Origin: Stenotrophobium rhamnosiphilum
Lineage (GTDB): Bacteria; Pseudomonadota; Gammaproteobacteria; Nevskiales; Nevskiaceae
DNA length: 64,000 nt
Direction: 5' to 3'
NCBI RefSeq assembly: GCF_003052265.1
Contig: NZ_QANS01000005.1
Span: 62,001-126,000, forward strand
Made by a program: the position numbers and the translations under genes. Below, in pieces: positions 36,006 through 43,982 of the stretch; the first letter of the stretch is position 1; every line of letters begins with the position of its first letter. The notes beneath the pieces were generated by a model. That model did not search any database. It was not told where the DNA came from and was given only the letters and a program-made list of their open reading frames with translations.

Positions 36006-36179
36006 TTACTCAACCGGTGTGCGAACGCGGACGCCGCTAACCAGGCTGACAACGAAAAGAACCAAGAAAAGGAAGAAAAGAATCTTTGCTATTCCGGTTG
36101 CCGCTGAGGCAATACCGATAAAGCCCAAGTAACCTGCAAAAAGCGCAACGATGAAAAATACTGCCGCCCAATAAAGCAT
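36006..36179 (-). CDS. DUF1328 small membrane protein (YtjA family)
   Basis: A 57-residue protein, [20 protein letters not shown]..., with two hydrophobic helices and the family's conserved [14 protein letters not shown] centre. These proteins are tiny inner-membrane proteins induced in stress in many proteobacteria; function unknown. It is too short for many gene callers. The sigma-54 promoter at 36265 lies 87 bases before its ATG. Confidence 0.9.
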   Translation of the reverse strand: MLYWAAVFFIVALFAGYLGFIGIASAATGIAKILFFLFLVLFVVSLVSGVRVRTPVE

Positions 36180-36264
36180 TGTCGTTCTCCTGAAAGTGCT
36201 TCATTACAGGTCGCATCTATTCAACCTGCGATCAAGCCAATTTATTCTGGCTCACTAGAATTCA

Positions 36265-36282
36265 GGCAATCACCGTGCCAAT
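36265..36282 (-). promoter_or_regulatory. Sigma-54 promoter for DUF1328 operon
   Basis: On the minus strand ATTGGCACG-GTGA-TTGCC matches the -24/-12 consensus exactly. It lies upstream of the DUF1328 and Q/N-rich genes, with enhancer-like sites farther upstream. Confidence 0.88.
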
Positions 36283-36300
36283 GCTTTTCTTTCCCAGGTG

Positions 36301-36314
36301 TAACAGTGAGTTAT
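36301..36314. promoter_or_regulatory. TAACAGTGAGTTAT element, copy 2
   Basis: Identical to the 14-mer at 31065, and at the same 19-base distance from the sigma-54 promoter. Likely a binding site for a second regulator of both promoters. Confidence 0.65.
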
Positions 36315-36376
36315 CGATTTATATCGTTCTGAGATTGGTCTATTTATTGCGCGCACGACTTCTCACTGCATGAATG

Positions 36377-36394
36377 TGTCGCCATATGACGACA
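36377..36394. promoter_or_regulatory. GlrR-type enhancer site (promoter-proximal)
   Basis: TGTCGCCATATGACGACA is a perfect TGTC-N10-GACA match about 100 bases upstream of the -24 element, the same distance as at the peptide-BON-CsbD promoter. Confidence 0.75.
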
Positions 36395-36441
36395 GTTAAA
36401 TCCATTCAAAAAATAAGTGTTTGTATTTTTTACAAATAAGC

Positions 36442-36459
36442 AGTCGTTAGAAAACGACA
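36442..36459. promoter_or_regulatory. Degenerate GlrR-type enhancer site (promoter-distal)
   Basis: AGTCGTTAGAAAACGACA differs from TGTC-N10-GACA only in the first base. It is 65 bases beyond the proximal site, matching the 66-base spacing at the other promoter. Confidence 0.6.
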
Positions 36460-36692
36460 CTCCTGAGATATTGCCCCACCAATAGGCCAACACACAGAAA
36501 ATTTATGTGGGAATAAAATAATTTTCTACCTGAATATTTTTTATTGATGTGTCGCGTTAACGACGAGATGAATTAATATTAATTGGAACCATGCCGATCA
36601 AACGCGTTCATAACTTTGTACATGCATAACCAATGCACGGACTCGACTGCAGATGCAGACGAATAAATTCCTAATGGATGAAGGAGAAGTTT

Positions 36693-37241
36693 ATGAAACC
36701 GTTTAAGCGTAATTTGGCTCTCATCGGACTCGCTGTTGGTATTGGCATGCCGCTATACGCATCTGCTGATTCCTCATCGGATTCAACAAAGGCTACTGGG
36801 CCTACGACTGTTTCCAAAGATGACATCGAGTTTCTTGGAAAAGCCGCGCAAGCTGATATGACCGAAGTTCAAGCAGCAACAATTGCATCAAGCCGCGCTC
36901 TAACTACTGAAGCAAAGTCATTGGCTACCAGCGCCAAGACAGATCATGAAGTGAATAACACTGATCTTCGTGCAATCGCTGCAACCAAAGGTGTCGTGCT
37001 TCCTACGCGTCTAGATTCCAAGCACCAGAAAGAACTGGATAACCTTCAGAAGGTAGACGCAAAGAAGTTTGATGCTGCCTACGCTGAAGTGGTGAAGGAT
37101 AGCCACGAAGATGCCGTTGATCTCTTTGAGAAGACTGCAAAGAAATCTAAGGATGCAGACATTCAAACCTATGCGAAGAACACGCTGCCAACACTTAAGC
37201 AGCATCTCGACATGGCCAAGCGCCTTGATGAGAAGAGCTAG
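36693..37241 (+). CDS. DUF4142 exported protein
   Basis: A 182-residue protein: signal peptide MKPFKRNLALIGLAVGIGMP to YASA, then a helical DUF4142 domain (DDIEFLGKAAQADMTEVQAA, later LKQHLDMAKRLDEK). The ATG at 36693 has AAGGAGAAG upstream, preferred over an ATG five codons earlier. DUF4142 proteins are ferritin-like helical bundles of unknown function, often next to stress genes. It is divergent from the DUF1328 operon. Confidence 0.9.
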   Translation: MKPFKRNLALIGLAVGIGMPLYASADSSSDSTKATGPTTVSKDDIEFLGKAAQADMTEVQAATIASSRALTTEAKSLATSAKTDHEVNNTDLRAIAATKGVVLPTRLDSKHQKELDNLQKVDAKKFDAAYAEVVKDSHEDAVDLFEKTAKKSKDADIQTYAKNTLPTLKQHLDMAKRLDEKS

Positions 37242-37396
37242 TTGTTAAAGCTCTGTTCACTGCCGCTCATTTTTGATGAGCGCAGCTCTCGCATCAAACT
37301 TGAAATGAACTTCTAGTCATAACTCAAGTCGGAATATCGTGACGTTAATATTTTTCAGCGTCACGCACTTATTTAATTAAATTGTTAAGGAGATTT

Positions 37397-37852
37397 ATGA
37401 ATACCAATGACACCATCAGCATTTTGAACGACCTCATCGAAACAACTGAGGACGGCAAGAAAGGTTTTACTGAAGCCGCACACGACGCGACCAAGCCAGA
37501 ACTGAAAGCAGCTTTCCAGCAACGCGCAGTTGAATGCAGCAACGCTGCGACTGAGCTTCAGAGCCTCGTGCAATCCATCGGCGGCAAACCTGCAACGACC
37601 GGCACCATCGCAGGCGCTGCTCACCGCGGCTGGGTCAAGGTTAAATCGGCCGTATCTGACAGCAACGTCGCTGTTCTAGAGGAGGTGGAACGTGGTGAAG
37701 ATCGCGCCAAGGCCGTATTTGCCAAGGCACTCAAAAGCGAGATTCCGCCACCTATTCGCACCGTGGTACAGCGTCAGTACGAAGGCGTGATTCGTAATCA
37801 CGATCGCATGCGGGACTTGCGTAACAGCTATCGCGCATCTGCAAGCGCTTAA
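37397..37852 (+). CDS. PA2169-type four-helix-bundle protein (DUF2383)
   Basis: A 151-residue protein beginning MNTNDTISILNDLIETTEDG, then FTEAAHDATKPELKAAFQQRA, hallmarks of the PA2169 ferritin-like family. The start at 37397 has AAGGAG upstream. It may bind a diiron site or act in stress or coat formation; role unknown. It follows the DUF4142 gene at 155 bases and precedes a strong terminator. Confidence 0.9.
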   Translation: MNTNDTISILNDLIETTEDGKKGFTEAAHDATKPELKAAFQQRAVECSNAATELQSLVQSIGGKPATTGTIAGAAHRGWVKVKSAVSDSNVAVLEEVERGEDRAKAVFAKALKSEIPPPIRTVVQRQYEGVIRNHDRMRDLRNSYRASASA

Positions 37853-37863
37853 CGCTAGCTGAC

Positions 37864-37909
37864 CTATCAGGCTGCACTCTTTCGATTCATTAAGTGTGCA
37901 GCCTGATAG
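37864..37909 (+). terminator. Rho-independent terminator
   Basis: CTATCAGGCTGCAC and GTGCAGCCTGATAG form a 14-bp stem, followed by TTTTATTT. It ends the PA2169-type gene. Confidence 0.9.
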
Positions 37910-38357
37910 TTTTATTTCTGTTTTCAAAGAATCAATCTATGCGTCGCCAAATATTTTCTTCCTATATGCGCCAACGAGTCGCACACGTCGTTGACGCCAA
38001 CCGACGTGGGAACCCAGCAGTCGTCGCCACTTGCCATGGGAGCCATGCGGCAGGACACGCGGCCTTAAAGCTGCCCCGCCTCCAATCCGCGACTGAGACG
38101 ACTGTCAGCCAACCGTAGCGCTTTCTAAAGTCCTCGCGCCCCGCTTAAATACATTTCTATTTCAATAATTTAGCTTAAATAACACTGAGCAGAATTTCGC
38201 CTGCCCGGTGATTTTTAGTGTCAGCGAGCTTGCCCGCTTTACAGGCTAATGAACATGCGTGTACATTATAGTTCAGCATGACCGCTGCCCCTGCGAGGGC
38301 AATTGGAGACGGCATGTCCTACCCACGCACAGCAATAAACACGCGAAGGAACGAGAA
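37910..38357. other. Intergenic region upstream of P450 gene
   Basis: No convincing gene. A frame near 37936-38118 has no ribosome-binding site or family resemblance. The last 120 bases are AT-richer and presumably hold the P450-ferredoxin promoter; no clear operator is seen. Confidence 0.6.
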
Positions 38358-39932
38358 ATGAATTCAGCTGCCGCTCAGAGCATCTCATGGGATCCCTACA
38401 ACACAGATCTAATCCCTAACCCGTATCCGATGTACAAGCGCCTCCGCGAGGAGATGCCGCTGTACTACAACGAGGAACACGATTTCTACGCGATCAGTCG
38501 CTATGCAGATATCGAAGCCACGCTGCGCGATCGCGACCTGTTCAGCTCAGCACACGGCGACATTCTTGAGTTCATCAAAGCCAAATCCGTAATGCCGGAT
38601 TCCGTGTTCATTCACCAGGATCCACCTAAGCACACGGCTTATCGCTCGCTGATGCAGCGCATCATCACGCCTAAGCGCATGTTCGCTGTTGAGCAGGACA
38701 TTCGCGCACTTTGCGCACGCAGCCTTGATCATTTGGTTGGCGGCGACCGCTTCGACTTCATCACCAATCTCGGCGCAGAAATGCCAATGCGTGCGGTCAG
38801 CATGCTGCTGGGCATTCCTGAAAAAGATCAGACTGCAATCCGCGAATCTGTTGATGCGCGCATGCGCACTGAAGCTGGCAAGCCGATCGACCTCGCAAAC
38901 CAGCAAGCCATTCAACAAGAAGCCCTCGCAGGCTTTGAGGAATACATCAGCTGGCGCGAAAAGAATCCGTCCGACGACATGATGACGGAACTGCTGCAGA
39001 CGGATTTCAAAGATCCCGAAGGCGTTGTTCGCAAGCTAACGCGCGATGAGATTTCCAATATCGTCAACGTCGTCGCTGGCGCAGGCAACGAGACCACCAA
39101 TCGCTTGATCGGCTGGATGGGCAAGACGCTCTCCGAGCATCCTGATCAGCGCCGCGACATCGTCAAGAACCCTGCACTGATTCCGGCTGCCATCGAAGAA
39201 CTGCTGCGCTACGAACCACCTGGCCCATTCCTCGCACGCGAAGTGATGCGTGATATCGAACTGCACGGCAAGAAGATTCCGAAAGGCGCTGCGATGATCA
39301 TGCTAGTCGCTGCAGGCAATCGCGATGAGTCGCGCTTTGTTGACGGTGACAAATTCAACATCCATCGCGAACAGCGTCCGCACATGACTTTTGGTCAAGG
39401 CATTCACGTTTGCATCGGCGCACCGCTGGCACGTCTTGAAGGCCGCGTTGCAATGGAAGAAGTGCTCAAGCGATTCCCAGAATGGGAAGTGGATTACGAC
39501 AAAGCCGTGATGTCATCGACGTCATCCGTGCGTGGTTGGGATTCGCTGCCCGTCTGGATTGGTTCCAAGCCGAAGAACTACGTTGCACCAAAGCCCGCCG
39601 CACCTGCGCCAGCACCCGCTGCCCCTGCAGCAGATGTCACGCTGGAAGGCACTTGGAATGTCGTCGTCAAAGGCCCTACCGGCCCGCAGCCTGCTGTGCT
39701 GACGCTGGAGCGCAATGGCGACAGCTTCACCGGCGCACAGGCCGGCGCTGGCACCAGCACGCCTATCGCCGACTTCAAGAAAACAGGCAACAAGATTTAC
39801 TGGGTCAACCACATCACCAAGCCAATGAAGATAAAAGTAGAATTCACGGGCGAGCTCAGCGGCAATGTCATCACCGGCAAGGCCAAGGCTGGCTTCATGG
39901 GCTCGTATCCTTTCACCGCAACCAAGGCGTAA
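38358..39932 (+). CDS. Cytochrome P450 with C-terminal beta-rich domain (1)
   Basis: A 524-residue P450. The ATG at 38358 is preferred over an upstream in-frame ATG. I-helix AGAGNETTNR, K-helix EELLR, heme-binding FGQGIHVCIGAPLARLE with Cys352. An Ala/Pro-rich linker (KPAAPAPAPAAPAA) joins the P450 to residues 429-524, a separate domain opening LEGTWNVVVKGPTGPQPAV and closing GFMGSYPFTATKA. The second P450 at 40962 carries a homologous domain. P450s of this type are soluble and three-component; the ferredoxin gene six bases downstream is the likely electron donor. The added domain is rare for P450s and may bind a lipophilic substrate. Confidence 0.92.
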   Translation: MNSAAAQSISWDPYNTDLIPNPYPMYKRLREEMPLYYNEEHDFYAISRYADIEATLRDRDLFSSAHGDILEFIKAKSVMPDSVFIHQDPPKHTAYRSLMQRIITPKRMFAVEQDIRALCARSLDHLVGGDRFDFITNLGAEMPMRAVSMLLGIPEKDQTAIRESVDARMRTEAGKPIDLANQQAIQQEALAGFEEYISWREKNPSDDMMTELLQTDFKDPEGVVRKLTRDEISNIVNVVAGAGNETTNRLIGWMGKTLSEHPDQRRDIVKNPALIPAAIEELLRYEPPGPFLAREVMRDIELHGKKIPKGAAMIMLVAAGNRDESRFVDGDKFNIHREQRPHMTFGQGIHVCIGAPLARLEGRVAMEEVLKRFPEWEVDYDKAVMSSTSSVRGWDSLPVWIGSKPKNYVAPKPAAPAPAPAAPAADVTLEGTWNVVVKGPTGPQPAVLTLERNGDSFTGAQAGAGTSTPIADFKKTGNKIYWVNHITKPMKIKVEFTGELSGNVITGKAKAGFMGSYPFTATKA

Positions 39933-39938
39933 GCAGTC

Positions 39939-40259
39939 ATGCCAAAGATTCTCTACATCGAACACAACGGCAAAGAGCATGTGGTTGATGCGGATGTCGG
40001 CAAAAGCGTGATGCAAAACGCGCTCGAAAATCTCGTGCCAGGCATCATCGGCGACTGCGGTGGTGCTTGTTCATGCGCTACCTGCCATGGCTACATCGAC
40101 CCAGCTTGGGAAGGCAAGGCCGGCAGCAGAAATGAGAACGAAGAAATGATGTTGGATGGCGCTTTACGTGTTGAGCCAAATAGTCGCCTGACCTGTCAGG
40201 TGATCATGACGCAGGAACTCGATGGCCTCGTGGTACGTCTGCCTGAATCACAGTTCTAA
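39939..40259 (+). CDS. [2Fe-2S] ferredoxin, adrenodoxin/putidaredoxin type
   Basis: A 106-residue ferredoxin. Cluster ligands C40, C46, C49 ([11 protein letters not shown]-x5-C-x2-C) and C86 (RLTCQV) match the P450-donor class. It lies six bases after the P450 gene and is followed by a strong terminator, so the two form an operon. No ferredoxin reductase is visible in the window. It may also serve the Rieske oxygenases. Confidence 0.95.
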   Translation: MPKILYIEHNGKEHVVDADVGKSVMQNALENLVPGIIGDCGGACSCATCHGYIDPAWEGKAGSRNENEEMMLDGALRVEPNSRLTCQVIMTQELDGLVVRLPESQF

Positions 40260-40272
40260 ACAAGTTGTCGTC

Positions 40273-40300
40273 TGGAGCACGGACAGATGTCCGTGCTCCA
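40273..40300 (+). terminator. Terminator after ferredoxin gene
   Basis: TGGAGCACGGAC-AGAT-GTCCGTGCTCCA is a perfect 12-bp stem fourteen bases past the ferredoxin stop, followed by a short T run (CACTTTTG). Confidence 0.85.
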
Positions 40301-40339
40301 ACGCACTTTTGTTCAGAGAACTGAGACTAAACTGTGCGC

Positions 40340-40954
40340 ATGAGTAAGACGGTCGAACCCACTCCGCGCAAAACCCATATCCGGAATCCGGTGCAGACGC
40401 GCGAGCGATTGCTGCAAGCCACAGTCGAGTTGCTTGCGCTGAAAGGGCCGGATGCACTGTCGATCAAAGAAGCTGCACAGCTGGCTAATGTCAGTCGTGG
40501 TGTCGCCTATCAACATTTCACCGACCGCGATCATCTCCTGCGCGAAGCCAAAGGCTGGATCACGGAACGTTTGCTTGAATCAGTTCAGTACAGCAGCGTT
40601 GCCTCCGCTGATGATGTGATGCTACAAACCGCACGACTCGTCATGCAGAACCGCGATGCCGCCACACTGCTCATTGCAGATGCGATTGCAGGCCGCGAAC
40701 TGTCATCTGATCACCCAATCAATCGGATGGTCAGACAAACGCTTAAACATATGCAAAGCACCGGCGAAGCACGCGCCGATCTCGACGTTGAAATTCTCTC
40801 GTACATCTTCCTCGGCATGACCTCAACACTCGTCATGCTCAGCCGATTGCCCGACAGTGATCATGAGCAACTCGCTCAACGCTTTACGCGCGAATTATCG
40901 AACTTCCTCCGCCACGGTATTTTCTCGCCTACGGCGACACCGCAGAAGACTTAA
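40340..40954 (+). CDS. TetR-family transcriptional regulator (1)
   Basis: A 204-residue regulator with the N-terminal HTH RERLLQATVELLALKGPDAL...NVSRGVAYQHFTDRDHLLREA. The start at the ATG 40340 is preferred over an in-frame GTG two codons upstream. It lies between the two P450 units, convergent with the second, and probably senses a P450 substrate or product. Confidence 0.9.
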   Translation: MSKTVEPTPRKTHIRNPVQTRERLLQATVELLALKGPDALSIKEAAQLANVSRGVAYQHFTDRDHLLREAKGWITERLLESVQYSSVASADDVMLQTARLVMQNRDAATLLIADAIAGRELSSDHPINRMVRQTLKHMQSTGEARADLDVEILSYIFLGMTSTLVMLSRLPDSDHEQLAQRFTRELSNFLRHGIFSPTATPQKT

Positions 40955-40961
40955 CACCGGA

Positions 40962-42638
40962 TTACATTTTTACGGCGGTAAAAGGGAACGAGCCCATGAT
41001 CGAAGCCTTGATCTTGCCGTTCATCGAGTTGCCATCAACAACGCCTGAGAACTGCAGTTTCAGCGGAAGCGGCTTACTGATCTTATTGACCCAGCTGAGC
41101 TTGCCACTGCGACTGTCGTAGTCGATTTCTTTAACGGTTTCGACCTGACCCAGTGCGGACTGCGTGCCGCCGAGAACACCATTCTCGACTTTCAAGATCA
41201 AGGTTGTTTCCTGTGGTCCGGTGGGTCCATGAATTGTGACTGTCCACGTTCCTTCAACTGATGCTGGAGGCCCGGCAGTCACTGTTGCTTTGGCAGTGCT
41301 CGCGGCAACCGCCGCTGCCAACACAGGCATTTCCGCTGCTTTAGGTGCAGCGCTGGTTGTGGATTCGGGCTCATCTACTTCAGCACTTTCAACTCCCCAC
41401 TGGAGATGAATACTGGTCGGCCCCGCAATGATACTGCCATGGAAAGTCGGCGGTCTCTTGGGATCTAAACGGAACTCAGGCAGTTTGTACAAGATTGTTT
41501 CGTACATGATCTTGAGTTCCAAGCGCGCGAGGTGAATACCAAGACAATGATGTGGCCCCGAGCCGAAGGCCAAGTGCGTGAGTCCTTCGCGATTCATATC
41601 GAACTTCGTCGGCTGCGCGTACTTTTTCTCGTCAACGCTAGCGCTAGGAATGAACATCATGACGCGCTCAAGTTCTTTCATCTGCACGCCATGAAATTCG
41701 GTATCGCGCTTCATGATGCGAATCGGCGCAACGAAGGCATAGCGTCGCAATATTTCTTCTGAAGCCTGTGGAATCAGTTCTGGGTTAGCGCGAAGCTTTC
41801 TTTGCAGATCGATATCACTGGCGATATGACGTACGCCAAAGCCCATTGCATTGACGACCGTATCGAGGCCAGCGATGAACAGGATGACGCAATAGCTCAG
41901 CATCAAATCCAGCGTCATCGGCTCGCCTTCAATCTCCAAGGACCACAACAGACTAATGAGATCCTGCTTGGGATCATGTTGACGTTCGATAATGGTGTCG
42001 CGCATGACGGCCGCGATGCTTTGCATCATCAGCATGTTTTCGGACAGATCAGGCGAAATGGACGTCAGATGTTTCTTGGCCAGATCACGGTATTCTCGTT
42101 CCTTGTTTTTCGGCAACCCAAATAATCCGAGGAAGATTTCTACCGGATAGATATCCGACACATCATGCTGAAACTCGCAGCGGCCCTTGGCCACAATGCC
42201 ATCAATCAAGCGTTCTGCGACAGCGCGAATTTCAGCTTCGCGAGCCATCACAGATTTTGGCGAGAAAGTCGAAAACAGCGGTAACCGCAGCTTTGCGTGC
42301 AAAGGTGGATCAATACAGATGGGCACAGGAGAGGGAATGCGCTCCTCTGCTGGCAGATCGGCCATCATTGCCTCGAACGCGGCAGGCGAAAAATGTTCGC
42401 TTGAGAATGATCCATAGTCGCGCAAAGCGTCTTGAACGGCGTCGTGGGACTGCACCATCCAATGGCCACCGTTATAGGGCGTCCAGAAAATGGGCGGCGC
42501 CTTTACAGCGAGGTCAGCAGCACGCGCGTGCGGATCTCGGCAGTATTCAGGGTCGGTGTTGTAGTCGAATTCATAAACAACAGACTCCGAAACGTGATCC
42601 GGCCTTTTCACCTTATTGGCCATGTCTGCGCTGCTCAT
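40962..42638 (-). CDS. Cytochrome P450 with C-terminal beta-rich domain (2), P450cam-like
   Basis: A 558-residue P450. The I-helix FIAGLDTVVNA is strikingly like camphor hydroxylase P450cam (GLDTVVN, with the catalytic Asp-Thr pair). K-helix EEILRR; heme site FGSGPHHCLGIHLARLE with Cys365. An Ala/Thr-rich linker leads to a C-terminal domain (about residues 461-558) opening VEGTWTVTIHGPTGPQET and closing SIMGSFPFTAVKM, homologous to that of the P450 at 38358. A good ribosome-binding site (AAAGGGAG) precedes ATG. It is the last gene of an operon starting with small membrane protein, NorD-like and NorQ-like genes. Substrate may be terpenoid-like, by analogy only. Confidence 0.92.
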   Translation of the reverse strand: MSSADMANKVKRPDHVSESVVYEFDYNTDPEYCRDPHARAADLAVKAPPIFWTPYNGGHWMVQSHDAVQDALRDYGSFSSEHFSPAAFEAMMADLPAEERIPSPVPICIDPPLHAKLRLPLFSTFSPKSVMAREAEIRAVAERLIDGIVAKGRCEFQHDVSDIYPVEIFLGLFGLPKNKEREYRDLAKKHLTSISPDLSENMLMMQSIAAVMRDTIIERQHDPKQDLISLLWSLEIEGEPMTLDLMLSYCVILFIAGLDTVVNAMGFGVRHIASDIDLQRKLRANPELIPQASEEILRRYAFVAPIRIMKRDTEFHGVQMKELERVMMFIPSASVDEKKYAQPTKFDMNREGLTHLAFGSGPHHCLGIHLARLELKIMYETILYKLPEFRLDPKRPPTFHGSIIAGPTSIHLQWGVESAEVDEPESTTSAAPKAAEMPVLAAAVAASTAKATVTAGPPASVEGTWTVTIHGPTGPQETTLILKVENGVLGGTQSALGQVETVKEIDYDSRSGKLSWVNKISKPLPLKLQFSGVVDGNSMNGKIKASIMGSFPFTAVKM

Positions 42639-42650
42639 TGATAACTCCCT

Positions 42651-43103
42651 TTATTGTTGTGGTTGCGCTGCAGATAGACCTGCTTTTAACGCGACATCTC
42701 GCTCTGCACGAAGCCTGGCCCCCGCCGCTTCACGTGCAAGTCGCTCATCACGAAATTTGACGAGATCGCGATAACCGATTCGCTTGTAGTGCGGCCGCGG
42801 CTGAATGCCCCAGGTGTCTTGCGCGGTCTTCTGCCCTTTTGCTTCTGCAGGCCCAAACAGTGGATACGGCACGATGCACTCACGTGAGTCATCGGCAAAT
42901 CTGACCTTCTCCATCTCATGACAGACTTCAGTCAGCGTCAGCGTGGGCCAACCCATCCACATCGCGATGAGTGGAAACGACAGTGCCGCTTCAAAAACCA
43001 AACACACAAGGCATACGAACAGCCCGCGCTGTAACCACTTATGCATATTGGCGTAGTGCGCGGTTGTGCCCAGCGGTAAATCTTTTTCATTAGATGCGTT
43101 CAT
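42651..43103 (-). CDS. Single-pass membrane protein, unknown
   Basis: A 150-residue protein with one transmembrane helix (about residues 26-50, FVCLVCLVFEAALSFPLIAM) and a C-terminal soluble part rich in Arg, Glu and Ala. Two Cys (CHEMEK and SRECIVPYP) could form a disulfide if periplasmic. No family is recognised. It lies twelve bases before the P450 gene and 35 bases after the 233-residue membrane protein. Confidence 0.75.
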   Translation of the reverse strand: MNASNEKDLPLGTTAHYANMHKWLQRGLFVCLVCLVFEAALSFPLIAMWMGWPTLTLTEVCHEMEKVRFADDSRECIVPYPLFGPAEAKGQKTAQDTWGIQPRPHYKRIGYRDLVKFRDERLAREAAGARLRAERDVALKAGLSAAQPQQ

Positions 43104-43138
43104 CTGGAATTCCTTTTATTGAGTTCAGTCGCTTTTCA

Positions 43139-43840
43139 TCACTCGGAGAAAATCTCGCGATTGACCGTGTGTAGGTAAGGAAGTGAGAGAAATGGCGTGA
43201 TGTACCAGATGTCGTAGAGCCACCAACCCCACACCGGGAAGGTGACGCCCGAATAGCGAATGTCAGCGAAGATCGTCATGTTGGTGTTGTAGCCCGTCCA
43301 CACAATCACGCCCATCCAGCAGGTCACGATGAGCCACTGCTGGCCCCAGCGTTTCATTTGCAGAAGACCAATTGCTGCGGCCAAGCGCGCGCAGAACAGA
43401 ACTGGGATCAAAGCAATTTCCCAAGCTTTTTCACCGGGCGCGCCTGCACCACCCAGCCACAGTTCGTTGTAGTGCCAGAAATATCCACCATCAAACATCG
43501 CGCCCCAACCTGTTGTGAGTACACGATTGACGAGGGTGTGGTTGGCGAAGAGATCAAGTGTCCAACCCATGCTGTTGAGCGCGGAGTCGATAATCACCAG
43601 ATAACCGATCAAGGTGACGATGGTCGGACGCATTGAAAGCCCGGCTTTCGCGGCGTTGATCTGAAGCCTTAGCCCATACAGAAACAAAGGCAATCCGAAG
43701 AGGCCGAGGATAGCGGTGCCCATCAGAATAGTGCCGCTGATCATCCACTTGTCAGCGCGTAGCTGTGCTGCAGCGCTGTCGCTCTGATGTGCGTCGTAGT
43801 TTCCGAAATTTCCGGATTGCGAATTAGTAATAGCTGTCAT
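43139..43840 (-). CDS. Polytopic membrane protein, unknown
   Basis: A 233-residue protein with about five or six transmembrane segments, rich in Trp and aromatic residues (WGWWLYDIWYITPFLSLPYL). Histidines in YFWHYNELW and near the C-terminus might bind a metal or heme, but this is not established. I recognise no family. It lies between the 44-residue protein and the 150-residue protein in the NorD-NorQ-P450 operon. Confidence 0.78.
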   Translation of the reverse strand: MTAITNSQSGNFGNYDAHQSDSAAAQLRADKWMISGTILMGTAILGLFGLPLFLYGLRLQINAAKAGLSMRPTIVTLIGYLVIIDSALNSMGWTLDLFANHTLVNRVLTTGWGAMFDGGYFWHYNELWLGGAGAPGEKAWEIALIPVLFCARLAAAIGLLQMKRWGQQWLIVTCWMGVIVWTGYNTNMTIFADIRYSGVTFPVWGWWLYDIWYITPFLSLPYLHTVNREIFSE

Positions 43841-43847
43841 GACGATT

Positions 43848-43982
43848 TCACCAGTTGCTGATGGATTTCAGATACAGCTGAACGAGGAACGTGGCAAAGA
43901 TCCATGAATAAATGAGGACCTGGAAAACGATCATCGCTTTCTTGCGGCGACGATCCTGCTCGGATACCGATTTGTTGTTCAT
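43848..43982 (-). CDS. 44-residue single-pass membrane protein
   Basis: A short gene (MNNKSVSEQDRRRKKAMIVF...) with a basic cytosolic start and one helix (VFQVLIYSWIFATFLVQLYL). Its ATG overlaps the NorQ-like stop as ATGA, so it is translationally coupled and almost certainly real. Small single-pass proteins also follow the other NorQ-like gene at 54877 and precede the NorD-like gene at 46375. A role as a membrane-complex subunit or anchor is inferred. Confidence 0.8.
   Translation of the reverse strand: MNNKSVSEQDRRRKKAMIVFQVLIYSWIFATFLVQLYLKSISNW

Noticed and set aside
35978-36052. ATG extension of the Q/N-rich protein
   Set aside because: It overlaps the DUF1328 gene and the GTG at 35977 has a good ribosome-binding site.
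36554-36572. TGTCGCGTTAACGACG as a third GlrR-type enhancer
   Set aside because: The half-sites are not spaced as TGTC-N10-GACA and no sigma-54 promoter was found for the plus-strand DUF4142 gene.
37894-38118. Possible 74-residue gene after the PA2169-type gene
   Set aside because: It starts inside a terminator, has no ribosome-binding site and no recognisable domain.
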